Source of the DNA: Tubiluchus corallicola
Taxonomy: Eukaryota > Priapulida > Priapulimorpha > Priapulimorphida > Tubiluchidae
NCBI GenBank assembly: GCA_030141605.1
Contig: JAQGDQ010000178.1
Coordinates: forward strand, 257,001-321,000
Direction of reading: 5' to 3'
Length of the DNA stretch: 64,000 bases
Each line of letters opens with the position of its first letter. Within the stretch, counting starts at the first letter, position 1. Shown here piece by piece: positions 24,270 to 35,447 of this stretch. The notes below the pieces were generated by a model. The model searched no databases. It saw only the letters and a program-made list of their open reading frames with translations, and was not told where the DNA came from. The position numbers and the translations under genes are program-made.

Positions 24270-27090
24270 GTATTAAAAATAATAATAATTTATCTATTTA
24301 CAAATAATATAAAATTAAATACACACACATCACCATTTACACACGCGCACCTGCTGCATTCTCGCGCACATGAATGCACACATCTATACTCTAATACACA
24401 CGATCACTCATTCATTCTCTCATGCACGCATTCACTTTGGCTAAATTTTACACCTATTACAATTACATGAAGGTGGTTTGATGCATTTTTAAATGCACGA
24501 AATAAATTTTAAGTAATACAAAAATGAGAGAGTCAATGAATAACCAGCTAGTAAAATTGAATTTTTAATTTTGGACAATGGATAATTCCTCTTTTGTGAT
24601 AATAATTAAGATTGCGCAACATATTTCTAAGACAGGGATTTTTCAAGTTTAAGAAAGTGATTATCCCGGTTTATCACCGTTTCCCACGCCTTATAACAGT
24701 GAAATAGCACACAAGAATAGGACGAGTTTAGTTGACATAGAAAAATCAACAAAAAAGTCTCCGTCTGACGAAGTGGTAAAACAATGTTTATAGAACCTGC
24801 AGACGGGCAAACATCTAGATCAGACAATTAAGCTAACGTTACAGACAAATTTTGCATCTGTCTTTCGCAAAAATGTGCTTCATTTTTTGTCCCAGGCGGG
24901 CCCATCCGCCCTTTGTGCAGGCTCGCTACAACAAAAAAACTGTATCAAGCGAAACCAGATGACACCAATAAAAAACAATCATTTTGTCACGTGTATTACA
25001 TGTTGTTTACTGTGGCTACCCATTTAGCTTGCTTGCTTCATACAAAAACTGCCGCACACGGGCAAACCTTACCTGAGATGAGTTGCGTCTGACATTTTGC
25101 TACAGACAATTTTTTAGCATGTATGACTAATGTAATGGTACTGCAACTGACGGACTGGAGGTGTTACAACAAAAATGACGACAGAGAGAACAGCAACAAC
25201 AACAACAATAACAACATAATGTAATAATTACATAATTTTTATAATAATATTAATAATAATGTAATATAATTGACGAATATTTTAATTTAACGACAACCAT
25301 CAGTCAAATTTCTGGCATCAATCACTATTAACTTAATTCCTTAACATATAACCAATTATAATATTTAAGCATAAACGAGTGTCTTATCAATATATGTTAA
25401 TAATCCTAATCATTTGAGTAGATCTTATAACTGTGCAAACATACTTAAGAATAAATCAGCAGAGTCTTAAAATCTTACGTATTATGTTATTCAAATCTTA
25501 TGTTTTGAATATAGCTTAAACTTTTATACCTCAAAAAGGCGGATAAATAACAAAAACATTAAAATGTAATACAACAAGTAAATAATAATTATTTAAAAAT
25601 AATTTTGGTTACACTGATTAAAGGTAATCTGTAAAATAAGCTACATCTATCAAAGATATAAAATTGTGCATGCATAAACAATATAATAATTATTTAATAT
25701 ATGTAGTATAATATTTTTAATTATATTATAAATAAGGATTTCGATCGATTTTTTTTTGTTCATATTTGTATTGTTGCCTCAATCATTTAAATTACTTTTC
25801 TCATGTCTAGAACAGAAAATTTTAAACAGTAGAGTTGATTTTATATATTTGAATACAGAAAAGTATACTTGGTGGTACATTTCTGCTTTTCATACAGTTG
25901 TTGGTTATCTGTCACCCAATATTTATACTTATACTTCTACATTTATACTAAATGTCATACTTAATTCGTAACTATTGAACAATCTCTTGTATAATATTTT
26001 ATTTCTACTTTCACTTTTTCTCAACTTAAATTTCTTCCATTGCTTCTAAAGCATTTTTCTTTCCCCCCTCCCCCCCCCTTTTCTTCGTTTTTCAGGAATG
26101 GTATACGTATCCAATCGTTGTTACGACTTTGCCGCCAGTTCAGTATTTAACACAAAAATTCCTAAAGCTCAATATATTGAGAAACTTGTTCTTTGCTTTA
26201 ATAAGAGCCGCATTTTTCAATACTAACCAATACTGCCCATCTTCAATAACAGGTCTAGCAGGCGTGTTGAACATTTGGCTTGTCGTACTATCAAGTTCTC
26301 ACTCAATAATGTGATCATATAGTAATTTTGCCGTATCGAGTGATCTTGAATTAGTTGATATTTTAGAGTTTAGATTCGCTTATCGATCGCTTTCAGGTAA
26401 TTGATCGGATATCGATTACCCGACTCCGAGGGCTTTAGTTAAGTCGCTAAAGCAATGATCTTGTCCTACACGACTTTCACTTTGACCTTGCGTTGTGAGT
26501 CAGATCTTTATCCCTCAAGTTTACAAGCTTAGCTCCCGCAATTGAGCTCTTATGTACAATGCGAATCTCCTTAAGTTCGTATCTAGGATTTAGTGGTGCG
26601 AATGCAAGTTACCGTTAGCGCTCCAATCATTCACGAACTCAGTGTCTGCGTTAATAAAGTGAACAGACTTTATTGAACTTACAGTTACAATTTAATCACC
26701 TCTGGTTCCAATACAAGATTTGGTCTTATATGCCGATGGGCGTTTACAACTAATGCCTAGCTCCAGAGATGATGCCATTCACTTAATGACTTACAGTATT
26801 GATCTGATGCACTGAAGGTGCTTAATTCATACAACGTTACGATTACAGCTATTCAGATACCAATACAAAATATATAAGTTGAAACACTTAACTTGTGGAT
26901 TGTATCACTACTAAGTGACCTTTCCATTTATGGTCTGTATGCATGAGTGTGACGTACCTTCCAATAGGAACTTGCATGTCTGGTCATGTGATTACAGCTT
27001 TACTCTCCCAGGCATGCAAGTTTCAGTTGATCTAGAGACAGCATTGAGAAAGGATGCAAAATTTCTACTGTAAAATATCATATTGCTAAC
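24270..27090. other. No gene seen; AT-rich with dispersed repeats
   Basis: Contains the second copy of the 9,940 repeat (about 24,840-25,130), an AACAAC-type microsatellite (25,190-25,216), a C-rich run (26,063-26,080) and a dispersed repeat at 26,165-26,290. Short frames look random. Confidence 0.5.
26165..26290 (-). repeat. Dispersed repeat, inverted copy of 53,574-53,700
   Basis: The reverse complement shares CAACACGCCTGCTAGACCTG, GAAGATGGGCAGTATTGG and CTCAATATATTGA with the later copy. The short open frame that crosses it is incidental. Confidence 0.7.
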
Positions 27091-27154
27091 TTTATGACTG
27101 TTTGTTCAATTTTGTGATTGAGGTGAACATTGTATACGTTTTACAATAAAATGA

Positions 27155-28060
27155 TTGCAAGTTCTTGCTCTTAGCGTGAATAAATTTTGCGTTAATCATG
27201 CATTCAGGGGAGAGCTGGGTCGTCTCCCTCTTAATGTAGGTGCTACAATTAGGACAATGAAATACTGGCTTAAAATACTGAGATCTCCACAAAATACATT
27301 GATATACCAAACCTACGAAGAAAATAAAAATCTTTTTAACCAAAATACGGGATGTTGCTTACAATTTGTGAGAAACATTTTACGTAATTTGGGCTTTTCT
27401 GATATTTGGGAACAGCAAGGGGTCGATCAAACCAAATTTTTTCTACATGCTTTAAAGGAGAAACTACAAACAAATTGTAAAGTTTACTAGAAGGAATGTA
27501 TTATAAAAGAAACGGGCAAAGCAGGTGAAATTACGAACCTATACAAAAGTTAAGCAAGAATTTGAAGCCAAAAAATGTCATTCTTTTTTACGTAATCAAG
27601 TACTAAGATCAAACTTTATGGAACTGAATATCAGTTCTCATAACTTGTATATAGAAAAAGGCCGACATTGTACCTGTTAACAATCGAATACGTAAACAAT
27701 GTAATGAAGGAAAAATTGAAGCTGAAATGCATTTTGTACAATGCTTTATGTAAAAAGTACTATGATTTAAGGTTAAATTTATACAGTTCTATTGTGAAAA
27801 TTTTTCTTGCTTTTATTAATCAACCTATGGAGCAAAAATTTGTTTTGCTGTTAAGAGGTAGTGATTTTGAAATGACAAATTTTGTGTTAAGATTTTTTAC
27901 TGAGCGTCTTAGAAAACGAAATTTACAAAATTCAGCTTACCTGCTGTTTTATTTAGTAATGTACGATCTTCATTATCTACAATAATTCCTACGCTTCACT
28001 TTAAATGTATGTTACCATTTTGTAAAATGTAATTTTAATATAATACAAGGTTCTGCAGAG
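27155..28060 (+). mobile_element. Decayed LINE (ORF2 C-terminal part)
   Basis: One frame at 27,155-27,490 gives the segment that follows reverse transcriptase in many non-LTR elements: RGELGRLPLNV, then IRTMKYWLKI. After a stop and frame changes, 27,490-27,760 gives LRTYTKVKQEF-like and NLYIEKGRHC sequence. A CKQCNEGKIEAEMHFVQC segment (a C-x2-C...H...C zinc-knuckle-like end) follows. Several stops and shifts make it inactive. The open frame at 27,668-27,985 is not in the element's own frame there and is rejected as a gene. Confidence 0.7.
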
Positions 28061-28320
28061 CAAATTTGTTGGAAAATGTAATTGCAATTCTAAAATTCGT
28101 TGTGTACTAAACTACGCAATATAACATAACATAATATCATGTAATTGTGGTATTTAACCATTGTAAATATCGTTTACAATTGTTGTTGTCGTTGTTGTTG
28201 TCATTGTTGTTTGTGTTGATGATTATATCCCATGTGTGGTGTTTTTTCTGTGTAGTTTTTTCTTCATTGTAATGTATTGCATTGTTTATGTAAATTTTTT
28301 GTAACTTGTAATTGCATTTG

Positions 28321-29230
28321 TATGGATTGTAAATCATCCATCATTAAGTCTGGATTGTAAATCATCAATAAGTATTGATTGTAAATCAGCGATAAGTATG
28401 GATTGTAAATCATCAATAAGTATGAATTGTAAGTCATCAATAAATCTGGGTTGTAAATCATCAAGAAATATGGATTGTAAATCATCAAGAAATATGGATT
28501 GTAAATCATCCATAAATAAGTCTGGATTGTAAAACATCAATAAGTATGGATTGTAAATCATCAATAAGTATGGATTGTAAATAATCGATAAGTCTGGATT
28601 GTAAATCATCAATAAGTCTCTGTTGTAAATCATCAAAAGTATGGATTGTAAATCATCAATAAATCTGGATTGTAAATCATCCATCAATAAGTCTGGATTG
28701 TAAATCATCAATAAGTATTGATTGTAAGTCATCAATAAGTATGGATTGTCATCATTAAATCTGGATTGAAAATCATCAATAAATCTGGATTGTAAATCAT
28801 CAATATGTCTGGATTGTAAACATGAAATAAGTTTGGATTATAAATCATCAATATGTCTGGATTGTAAATCATCAATAAATCTGGATTGTAAATCATCCAT
28901 CAATATGTATGGATTGTAAATCTTCAATAAGTCTGGATAGTAAATCATCAAAAAGTCTGGATTGTAAATCATCAACAAGTGTGGATTGTAAATCATCCAT
29001 CAATAAGTTTGGGTTGTAAATCCTCCATAAGTATGAATTGTAAATCATCAATAAATATGGATTGTAAGTCATCAATATGTCTGGATTGTAAAACATCAAT
29101 AAATCTGGATTGATTGTAAATCATCAATAAGTATCGAATTGTAAATCACCAAAAGTCTGGATTATAAATCATCAATAAATCTGGATTGTAAATCATCAAT
29201 AAGTCTGGATTGAAAATCATCAGTAAGTCT
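28321..29230. repeat. 24-bp minisatellite upstream of cadherin-like copy 1
   Basis: Roughly 35-38 tandem units of consensus ATGGATTGTAAATCATCAAT plus AAGT, with variants carrying an extra CATC. Because the unit is a multiple of three, the minus strand shows artificial repeat frames. The same unit recurs at 59,596-59,846, also directly upstream of a cadherin-like copy. Confidence 0.95.
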
Positions 29231-29926
29231 CATAATTTTTTTAATTTATAATTTTGAAGGCACGTTTTCTGATACCTACTTCAAGGATATTGGCTCACCT
29301 TTTTATCTTACATCATTCTCTATTCTTTTTTGCCAATCAATTCAAAAACTAGGTTTCACCTGAATGCAGATCTACATAACATGAACTATGATCTATGAAA
29401 GGCGGAATTATTTTCAGTGTTTGTGTGTCTGCTCGCTTGTTTGATATGTGTTCGGTTTGTTCATTTGCAGTACTGCACTCGATTCTGTTAAAAAAACTTG
29501 TCAGTGCAGTTCATAATTCTTTTTAATATGTAATCCTACATTCTTAAGGGTCAGTTGCTGTGATTAAATTATGACATCTGAAAAAAGACAATGGATAAAA
29601 ATGTTAAACAATGTCACAGTATTGTTAATTATATACAGCATTATAGTTCTGTATCTATACAGTAGGTCTGGAAATCATTTTCACAGCATTGTGTGAAGTC
29701 AAAGAATGTGAAAAAAACAATGATCAGGAATGGAATGTCTACCTGGCTAGCTTAAATAAAGCGCAAATTTGGAGGACAATTAGAAAAGTGGGAAAAGAAG
29801 GATATCACAAGACGGTGCAGAATTGATCACTTGAGCTATTCTTGTATTACTGTCGTAGCACTCAGTGGAATGTTGATTTGACATACTTTGCATTACTCAA
29901 AGCGGTATTCTTTATTTAAGACAAAA

Positions 29927-31861
29927 ATGCATTTCATCGTGCATGATCATGTTTGCCGTACTTTCACTGGCAAAGCTGTGGCCAGTATTTTGCACAATAT
30001 TGTACTTACCATGATAGTTTTTCTTGGTTTTGTAGTCCTGGCTTCTTCAAGAATAGATACAACTCGGTGCAATGACGTAATGAAATCGCAGTATTATTTA
30101 ACTGTTAAGGACAATCGTGAGCCTATGAAAGATGTTACTAAGTTCTACGGTAAAAAAGATGGTATTACTTTCTACTTTATAAGATTCGAATTAGTGGAAG
30201 ACCCAGCACGACTGATTGGTTTGGGAAGCTCAGAGAATGACAGATACACATACGCATTCAATTTAGTTATTATAAGGTCTGTAAAAGACTATCTCAGAGA
30301 ACAAGATGACCAACCCTTAAGCTGGACGGCGATAGTCAAATGCTCTTCAGAGCTACACCAGGAGGAATTGAACATAAAAATTAAAGTTACTATAGAATCA
30401 GCGAATGAACACCCACCAAGAGCAGCACCGGGAACGCAAGATAGGTATCCTGTCTCAGAAAAAGCTAAGATTGGAACAATGTTAGCAAGTTTTGTGGTGC
30501 TAGATGACGATGAGAATGCTCCCTACAATTCTTTTTCAACGTGTTCCATCAAGGGCAATAATTCCAAATTTGAAGCAAAAGCAAGACCCAGTACCAACAA
30601 TTGTGAGATTTTCTTGCGCAAGAAATTAGATTATGAGCAGCAGTCGCTGTATAAGGTCGAAGTTACGATGCTTGATGCAGGTGTTATTCCAAAAGAAGGC
30701 ACACATGTATTCACTTTCGATGTAGCAGATGTCCATTTCAATCCTGTATTTGATGCAGAAATGTATTACGCCACTATAAAAGACAATGACCCAGTAGGGA
30801 CGATAATAAATGTCCAGCCAAACAGAATTTCTGCTGTCGACGGTGAATCGGGCAAAAGTGATGAACACATAAGATACAGCCTGGTAATTGGAGGTAAACC
30901 TTTTCAGTTTGTCAATGCACATAATAAAGAAACGCCAGAGGAACGTGTAGGGGACATAAAAATAATAGGAATGATTCGAGAACTCGAGTATTTCATGCCA
31001 CTCAAAGCCACTTACGTGAAGGATGGCGAACCCGAGTACTACACTGCAATGACAGGCATACACATTACAGTGCAAATTCAAGGACCACCCCCTAGATTTA
31101 CTCAAAATTTGTACAAAGCTACAGTTGTGGAAAATCTTCCTGAAGGACGGAGGGTATTGGTTGTCCAAGCCAAAGATTTATCCCGGACAAACATCCCGGA
31201 GTTTTCTTATAGTCTGAAGACAAAGACTGGCGAATCAGTAAGTGAGTTTACAGTGGACGGCTATAATGGTATAATAACAGTTACGAGAAAACTGACTCCA
31301 GGAGTCCATGTTTTTGTTGCAGTGGCTGCAAATGCTGATGGGTCGAGGGAGGCTGACGTTGAGGTGACCGTTTTGGCAGAAATTAATGAGAATCCAAAGT
31401 TCTCAAAGGACTTTTATGATTTCAAATTTGCGAAAAACGTTTTGGTCGATGATGGCGTTAATGCAGTAAGTGCAACACCTGCAGACGTTGTTAAGTTTAG
31501 AATGCTTACTATGCACGAGTACTTTGTCATTGAGTCTCCTCAGCAGGGAATCGGCATCATTACAGGCACGGATATGATGATAGAAACTTTGCCGTTGGGA
31601 AAGTACAGTTTAGTTGTCCTTGCCTGCATAGATGGAAATGTAGCAATTGGTGAAGATGAGTTGTGCAGTGCAGTTGAAGTAGAGGCCACTGTAGTAAAAG
31701 AGATCGATAATTGGATAGAGGCACTGCGTGATGATTCAACGACTAGCTACAGCATGAACGAAGTTCTCATACTCGTAGCTTTTGATTTGGTTTTGTTTGG
31801 CATCGTATGCGTCCTAACCTACATGATTATTATGCAGCAGCGATACAAAATGGGAACCTGA
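29927..31861 (+). CDS. Cadherin-like type I membrane protein, copy 1
   Basis: Intronless frame of 644 residues. The start at 29,927 (MHFIVHDHV) is preferred over the ATG at 29,888 because copies 2 and 4 begin there. Residues about 16-41 are a hydrophobic signal or anchor. Four to five cadherin-like repeats follow, with degenerate calcium motifs: DDDENAPYNS, LDYE, DVADVHFNPVF, ATIKDNDPVG, VVENLPEG, EINENPKF. A transmembrane helix lies near residues 610-636, and the tail is only eight residues (QQRYKMGT), so there is no catenin-binding site. It would be displayed on the cell surface. Compared with copy 2, residues about 62-155 (the outermost repeat) are strongly divergent while the rest is over 90% alike by eye. 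Adhesion or recognition is inferred. Confidence 0.85.
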   Translation: MHFIVHDHVCRTFTGKAVASILHNIVLTMIVFLGFVVLASSRIDTTRCNDVMKSQYYLTVKDNREPMKDVTKFYGKKDGITFYFIRFELVEDPARLIGLGSSENDRYTYAFNLVIIRSVKDYLREQDDQPLSWTAIVKCSSELHQEELNIKIKVTIESANEHPPRAAPGTQDRYPVSEKAKIGTMLASFVVLDDDENAPYNSFSTCSIKGNNSKFEAKARPSTNNCEIFLRKKLDYEQQSLYKVEVTMLDAGVIPKEGTHVFTFDVADVHFNPVFDAEMYYATIKDNDPVGTIINVQPNRISAVDGESGKSDEHIRYSLVIGGKPFQFVNAHNKETPEERVGDIKIIGMIRELEYFMPLKATYVKDGEPEYYTAMTGIHITVQIQGPPPRFTQNLYKATVVENLPEGRRVLVVQAKDLSRTNIPEFSYSLKTKTGESVSEFTVDGYNGIITVTRKLTPGVHVFVAVAANADGSREADVEVTVLAEINENPKFSKDFYDFKFAKNVLVDDGVNAVSATPADVVKFRMLTMHEYFVIESPQQGIGIITGTDMMIETLPLGKYSLVVLACIDGNVAIGEDELCSAVEVEATVVKEIDNWIEALRDDSTTSYSMNEVLILVAFDLVLFGIVCVLTYMIIMQQRYKMGT

Positions 31862-32093
31862 CTCTAATAGCCTATTGTTTGCTGCCAACTTCAATAATTG
31901 TCACCTTTGAATGTTATAATAATTTTTTACACACAATTTCCTGTCTGTTTCTTTTTTAAAAGAACGTTTTAATTTTTTCTTGCTCATTTTTCTATTTGTT
32001 TTCTTTTTTAAAGGAATGTTATACTTTTTTCATGCATGCTTTTCTGTCAGTTATCTTTTTTTAAAGGAATGTTATAATTTTTCTGCACAGTTT
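31862..32093 (+). other. 3' region shared by copies 1 and 2, between convergent genes
   Basis: Three T-rich units of about 60 bp (TTTTTTAAAGGAATGTTATA) are shared with 38,070-38,320. Homology stops at about 32,100, where the zinc-finger reading frame begins. Copy 2 continues to an AATAAA at 38,374, which copy 1 lacks in this position. Confidence 0.6.
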
Positions 32094-32945
32094 TTACTCT
32101 TTTGCTTCTTCAAACATTTTTGGAATTTTCGCCTTAATCTTTTGTTTTAATTCTTCTGCATCTGCCATAATCTTTTTTGGAAACACAAATTTGGAAGTCC
32201 GCCTTGATACATTCTCGTCAGCCGCTTTTTCTGTGACCTTTCCTTCTTTTGCATCTACTATTTTTTTATTTATGTCTACTACAATGACGTGCGAATTTTG
32301 CTGTCTCTTAGGTGAAAGAGTGGCAGCACCATCTGCTTGTTTTACCTTAGCTTCATAAATCGGAATTACTTGTGTTGTTGTCATGGTCGTAAGACTCGGC
32401 ATGTTTTTAGCTCTCTTTTTCTTCTGATGATTTTTTCCTGCATAATGTGATACTGCGTGTACTTTACTAGTAAATGTTACTTGACACAAGGCACAGTAGC
32501 TTATATCTTCTTCTTCGTTTTCTTTGCATCTCTTGCTGCTGATGCTTAACCTGTTCGTGAAACTTTCCTCTTGATCGACTAGATGACCTCTCGGGGTGTC
32601 CTCGCACGCCATCTTTCTGTCGCTTGTAGTTTTTCCCAAAGCGTTAAGATTCACTGTTAATTGATCTGGGGTAAAACTGTGATTCCGAGCTTTCATAAAC
32701 TCTCCTATTTCCTTCAGATGCTTTTTAGCAGCTTTGTGTTGCTTACCGTAGTAATGTTGTATCGTATTCGTTTCACCCGACATCGTTACTCTGCACAAAG
32801 AGCAATGATTTTTTACTTGTTCTAAGACATCGCATGCAGACTCTTTGTGATGATTAATCACAACTTCGTTTGTTAAAAATCGACTTGAAAAAGTGCTTGT
32901 ACTTCCCGTTTCAGACTCGGCATTACGTGTTACCAAATTTATCAC
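32094..32945 (-). CDS. U1-type C2H2 zinc-finger protein, 3'-terminal exon
   Basis: An 852-bp frame with two fingers of form C-x2-C-x12-H-x5-H. Finger 1 is at residues about 48-68 (HCSLCRVT...QHYYGKQH), finger 2 at about 150-171 (YCALCQVT...SHYAGKNH). Each is followed by basic residues. This spacing is that of U1/matrin/JAZ-like fingers, which bind RNA or structured nucleic acid. No ATG precedes finger 1 in frame. The frame opens right after an acceptor (TTTTCTAATAAG) at 32,946, so this is an exon, not a whole gene. It joins in phase 0 to the exon at 34,498-34,686. The C-terminal third is Lys-rich, ending KIPKMFEEAKE. Confidence 0.7.
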   Translation of the reverse strand: MINLVTRNAESETGSTSTFSSRFLTNEVVINHHKESACDVLEQVKNHCSLCRVTMSGETNTIQHYYGKQHKAAKKHLKEIGEFMKARNHSFTPDQLTVNLNALGKTTSDRKMACEDTPRGHLVDQEESFTNRLSISSKRCKENEEEDISYCALCQVTFTSKVHAVSHYAGKNHQKKKRAKNMPSLTTMTTTQVIPIYEAKVKQADGAATLSPKRQQNSHVIVVDINKKIVDAKEGKVTEKAADENVSRRTSKFVFPKKIMADAEELKQKIKAKIPKMFEEAKE

Positions 32946-32949
32946 CTTA

Positions 32950-34490
32950 TTAGAAAATAAAAAATAATTCTACACTAAGTATTTCAAGTGTTGAAGTGAC
33001 AGTGTTGTATCTTAAAAAATTAAATCAATGTCTAGTTAGTATTGTCATCTGGTGACACTGTGTGAAAAGCATAATCTGCATACATAATTATATAATAATA
33101 AATATTTGGCAATTAAATTTAATAGAGTCTAAGACCGAAAAATGTGAGCAAAAAGTTATTTTCGGACGTTTTTGCAAGTTCTTTTTGTCAACGTAAGCAG
33201 TTGTATGCAGGTATTCGTTCCGGTCCATGCGTGCGTGGAAGCAGGTAGAAGATGCGGTGGCCACTGCTTTGTTTTTTAGGAGACGCCAGGTCTTTAAAGT
33301 GTCACTTTCCGGGAGAAACCACGCGAAATTTCACGAAACTGGTGCTACTAAAAGAACCAATGAAAAAGTTTTTGGAGCCATTTTGAAAAGAATAAGTACA
33401 TTTGTACGGTGGTAAAGAAAAACAATCTACAATATGCAGAAAGTTTTGTACACAAAATTCCAGTAAACTGCAGTGTGATGTGATTTCCCACAAAAAAGTG
33501 AAACGGTGGTTCTATTATTTCCACTAAGCAAGCATATGAGATTCTTGCGCATTATTAATCACTGATGAGCAGTTCTAATAGCATTCGTCAAATCGTCATG
33601 CTATTCTGAAAGTTTCAAAATAATACCGATGCAGTTCAGAATGCTCTTGTGAAGTTTTCCTAGCTTTTGTTCAAATTAAGAAGCTACTATAAAGGGTTAT
33701 CTCTTCAGTCAGCTATAATTATTTTTTATTTCTCAGGCCAATAAAACCAGTTTTTGGCCTGAGTTAGGACCAGTACAGTGACAGAACACTGACGATCAAT
33801 TCTGAAATAAGATTAATTCTGAAATTGATCAAACAAGATAAATACTGAAAAAATTTGAGTTGGCTTGACTGAAAGAAGTCAATTCTTGTCTAATTTATCA
33901 TTTATTTTCTACACAAAAAGAGTACACGAAGAACACATCACGCAAAATCGAACAATACAAAAACCCTGGCAAATAATGTTACTCCACTTAATCCTGCAAA
34001 ACACTTATTGATAATGAGTTGAAATGAGAAGCAGTTATGGAAAAATCGGTCAGCTTGGTCAACTTACTGGCATCAGTGGTGGGGATGCTAACGCTAGCTT
34101 TTTCCGATGTTTATCGCTCACTATGTGTTGTTGATAGGGAGTTGGTCCACTGAATGACTTACAGCAATAGTTGCAAGAGAAACTTTCCATCTCGTGGTGT
34201 TTTTCTAGACAATTCTGAAAAAGATCAATTTAGTTCATTCTTCGTGTCCTGTTTGTGCCGCAACGACATTTTCTTCATGCGTGACTGTCTACTTAGTGAC
34301 AAGCGTGTTCATCCCTTTCATTAAGCCCAAATTCAGGGAAATGATTAGAATGCTTTTCTATTTTTTTTTATTCGTTTTTAATTATTCAATTTTAATTAAT
34401 TAATAAGTTTTTAGTTATTCGAGGCCTTAAAACACAAGAAGAATCTCCACTGACATGAAGCTTAAAAAAATTCGTCTTGAAATTTTATAC
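32950..34490. other. Probable zinc-finger gene intron; no other gene seen
   Basis: AT-rich, with no protein-like frames on either strand. If the two zinc-finger exons belong together, this is their intron. Confidence 0.45.
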
Positions 34491-34497
34491 CACTTAC

Positions 34498-34686
34498 CTT
34501 AGCTTCATAAATCGGAATGACTTGTGTCGTTGCAATGGTCGTAAGACTTAGCATGTTTTTAGAATTCTTTTTCTTGTGATGGTTTTTTCCTGCATAATGT
34601 GATACTGCGTGTACTTTACTAGTAAACGTTTCTTGACACAAGGCACAGTAGCTTATATCTTCTTCTTCGTTTTCTTTGTTACTTAG
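34498..34686 (-). CDS. Zinc-finger gene, internal exon (duplicate of finger 2 region)
   Basis: A 189-bp (63-codon) segment closely matching part of the downstream exon (32,344-32,530): SYCALCQETFTSKVHAVSHY, AGKNH, then basic residues and VIPIYEAK. It has an acceptor-like TACTTTAG on its 5' side and a perfect donor (AAG|GTAAGT) on its 3' side, both phase 0. In the downstream copy the corresponding donor reads GTAAAA and the frame runs through. It could be a third finger in the same protein, or a relic of a duplication. Confidence 0.5.
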
Positions 34687-35294
34687 CTAAAGTAGCTTGC
34701 ACCCAGCATTTCTCACCAATGATAGCGAAATGTGTCCCCTCACCATTTAGGGACCGTTTTTAACTTCAGATTTGCAACTCAGTAAATTTATTCGACTTAC
34801 CTAATGGCTTACACTCGGACTTCTTTCTTTTTAATATATTACACAGTACACATGTAGAAATTTAAATTTTTACTAAAATTTAATGGCGGCACAAGTTTAC
34901 AAGATAAGACGAAAGTCGAAGGAGTTAGTGAGTCATGAACAGTACGAGTGGACTTTGTAACTTGAGGTAATATTCGTTCGAATCGAATCTACGCGCAACC
35001 ACAATGCATATAATGGCGCAATCGACCACCAAAAATAAAGGTAACGTGATGTCAATTTTAGGCAGGCTGCCTGAACTTCTAGTCATTTTCGTACGCGTAG
35101 CGTTAGCACCCTAGCATTATGCAAGACATCCGAGAGACCACTGAGCACAACTTCGTTTCTAAAGTGAACCGAGCAGTTACTGAAAACAAAACTGAAATAC
35201 TTCCACAAAATTTGTTGAAAAAAGTTGCATTTGTCTTTTACGTGTAGACAAAATTTGTGAATGACCGTTTGTTGTTTTTACGGCTCCTTAGGGG

Positions 35295-35441
35295 GTGTTG
35301 ACTTGTTGCTCCCTAGGGCTGCGCTCGATTTATAGATATGTATTAATTTGGTATAAACCTATTGCTGGTGAATTGGAAATGGACGTTATACTGACCAATG
35401 TACATTTATTGCCCGGATCAACATCTCCCATGGGCCCTGAT
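35295..35441 (+). other. Unassigned sequence abutting the assembly gap
   Basis: Open in one frame (IWYKPIAGELEMDVILTNVH, then LLPGSTSPMGPD). It looks protein-like but matches nothing I know, and it ends exactly at the N gap. Nothing similar precedes copies 1 or 3. Confidence 0.3.
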
Positions 35442-35447
35442 NNNNNN
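35442..35447. other. Assembly gap (6 N)
   Basis: Six Ns lie exactly where copies 1 and 3 carry the 24-bp minisatellite. A collapsed or unassembled array is likely, so the true length is unknown. Confidence 0.9.

Noticed and set aside
27668-27985. 105-residue frame in the LINE remnant
   Set aside because: The element's own protein-like sequence at 27,640-27,760 is in a different frame.
28137-29099. Several minus-strand frames made of MIYNP(Y/D)-type repeats
   Set aside because: They are translations of the 24-bp minisatellite, whose unit is a multiple of three. No start context, no splice sites, no non-repeat domain.
28321-29230. CRISPR-like appearance of the 24-bp array
   Set aside because: The units abut with no unique spacers and the DNA is clearly animal.
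29888-29926. Earlier ATG for cadherin-like copy 1
   Set aside because: The extra 13 residues are absent from copies 2 and 4, and the signal region starts at the ATG at 29,927.
30626-31168. 180-residue frame antisense to cadherin-like copy 1
   Set aside because: It is a shadow of the coding frame. In copy 2 the equivalent frame shrinks to 70 residues.
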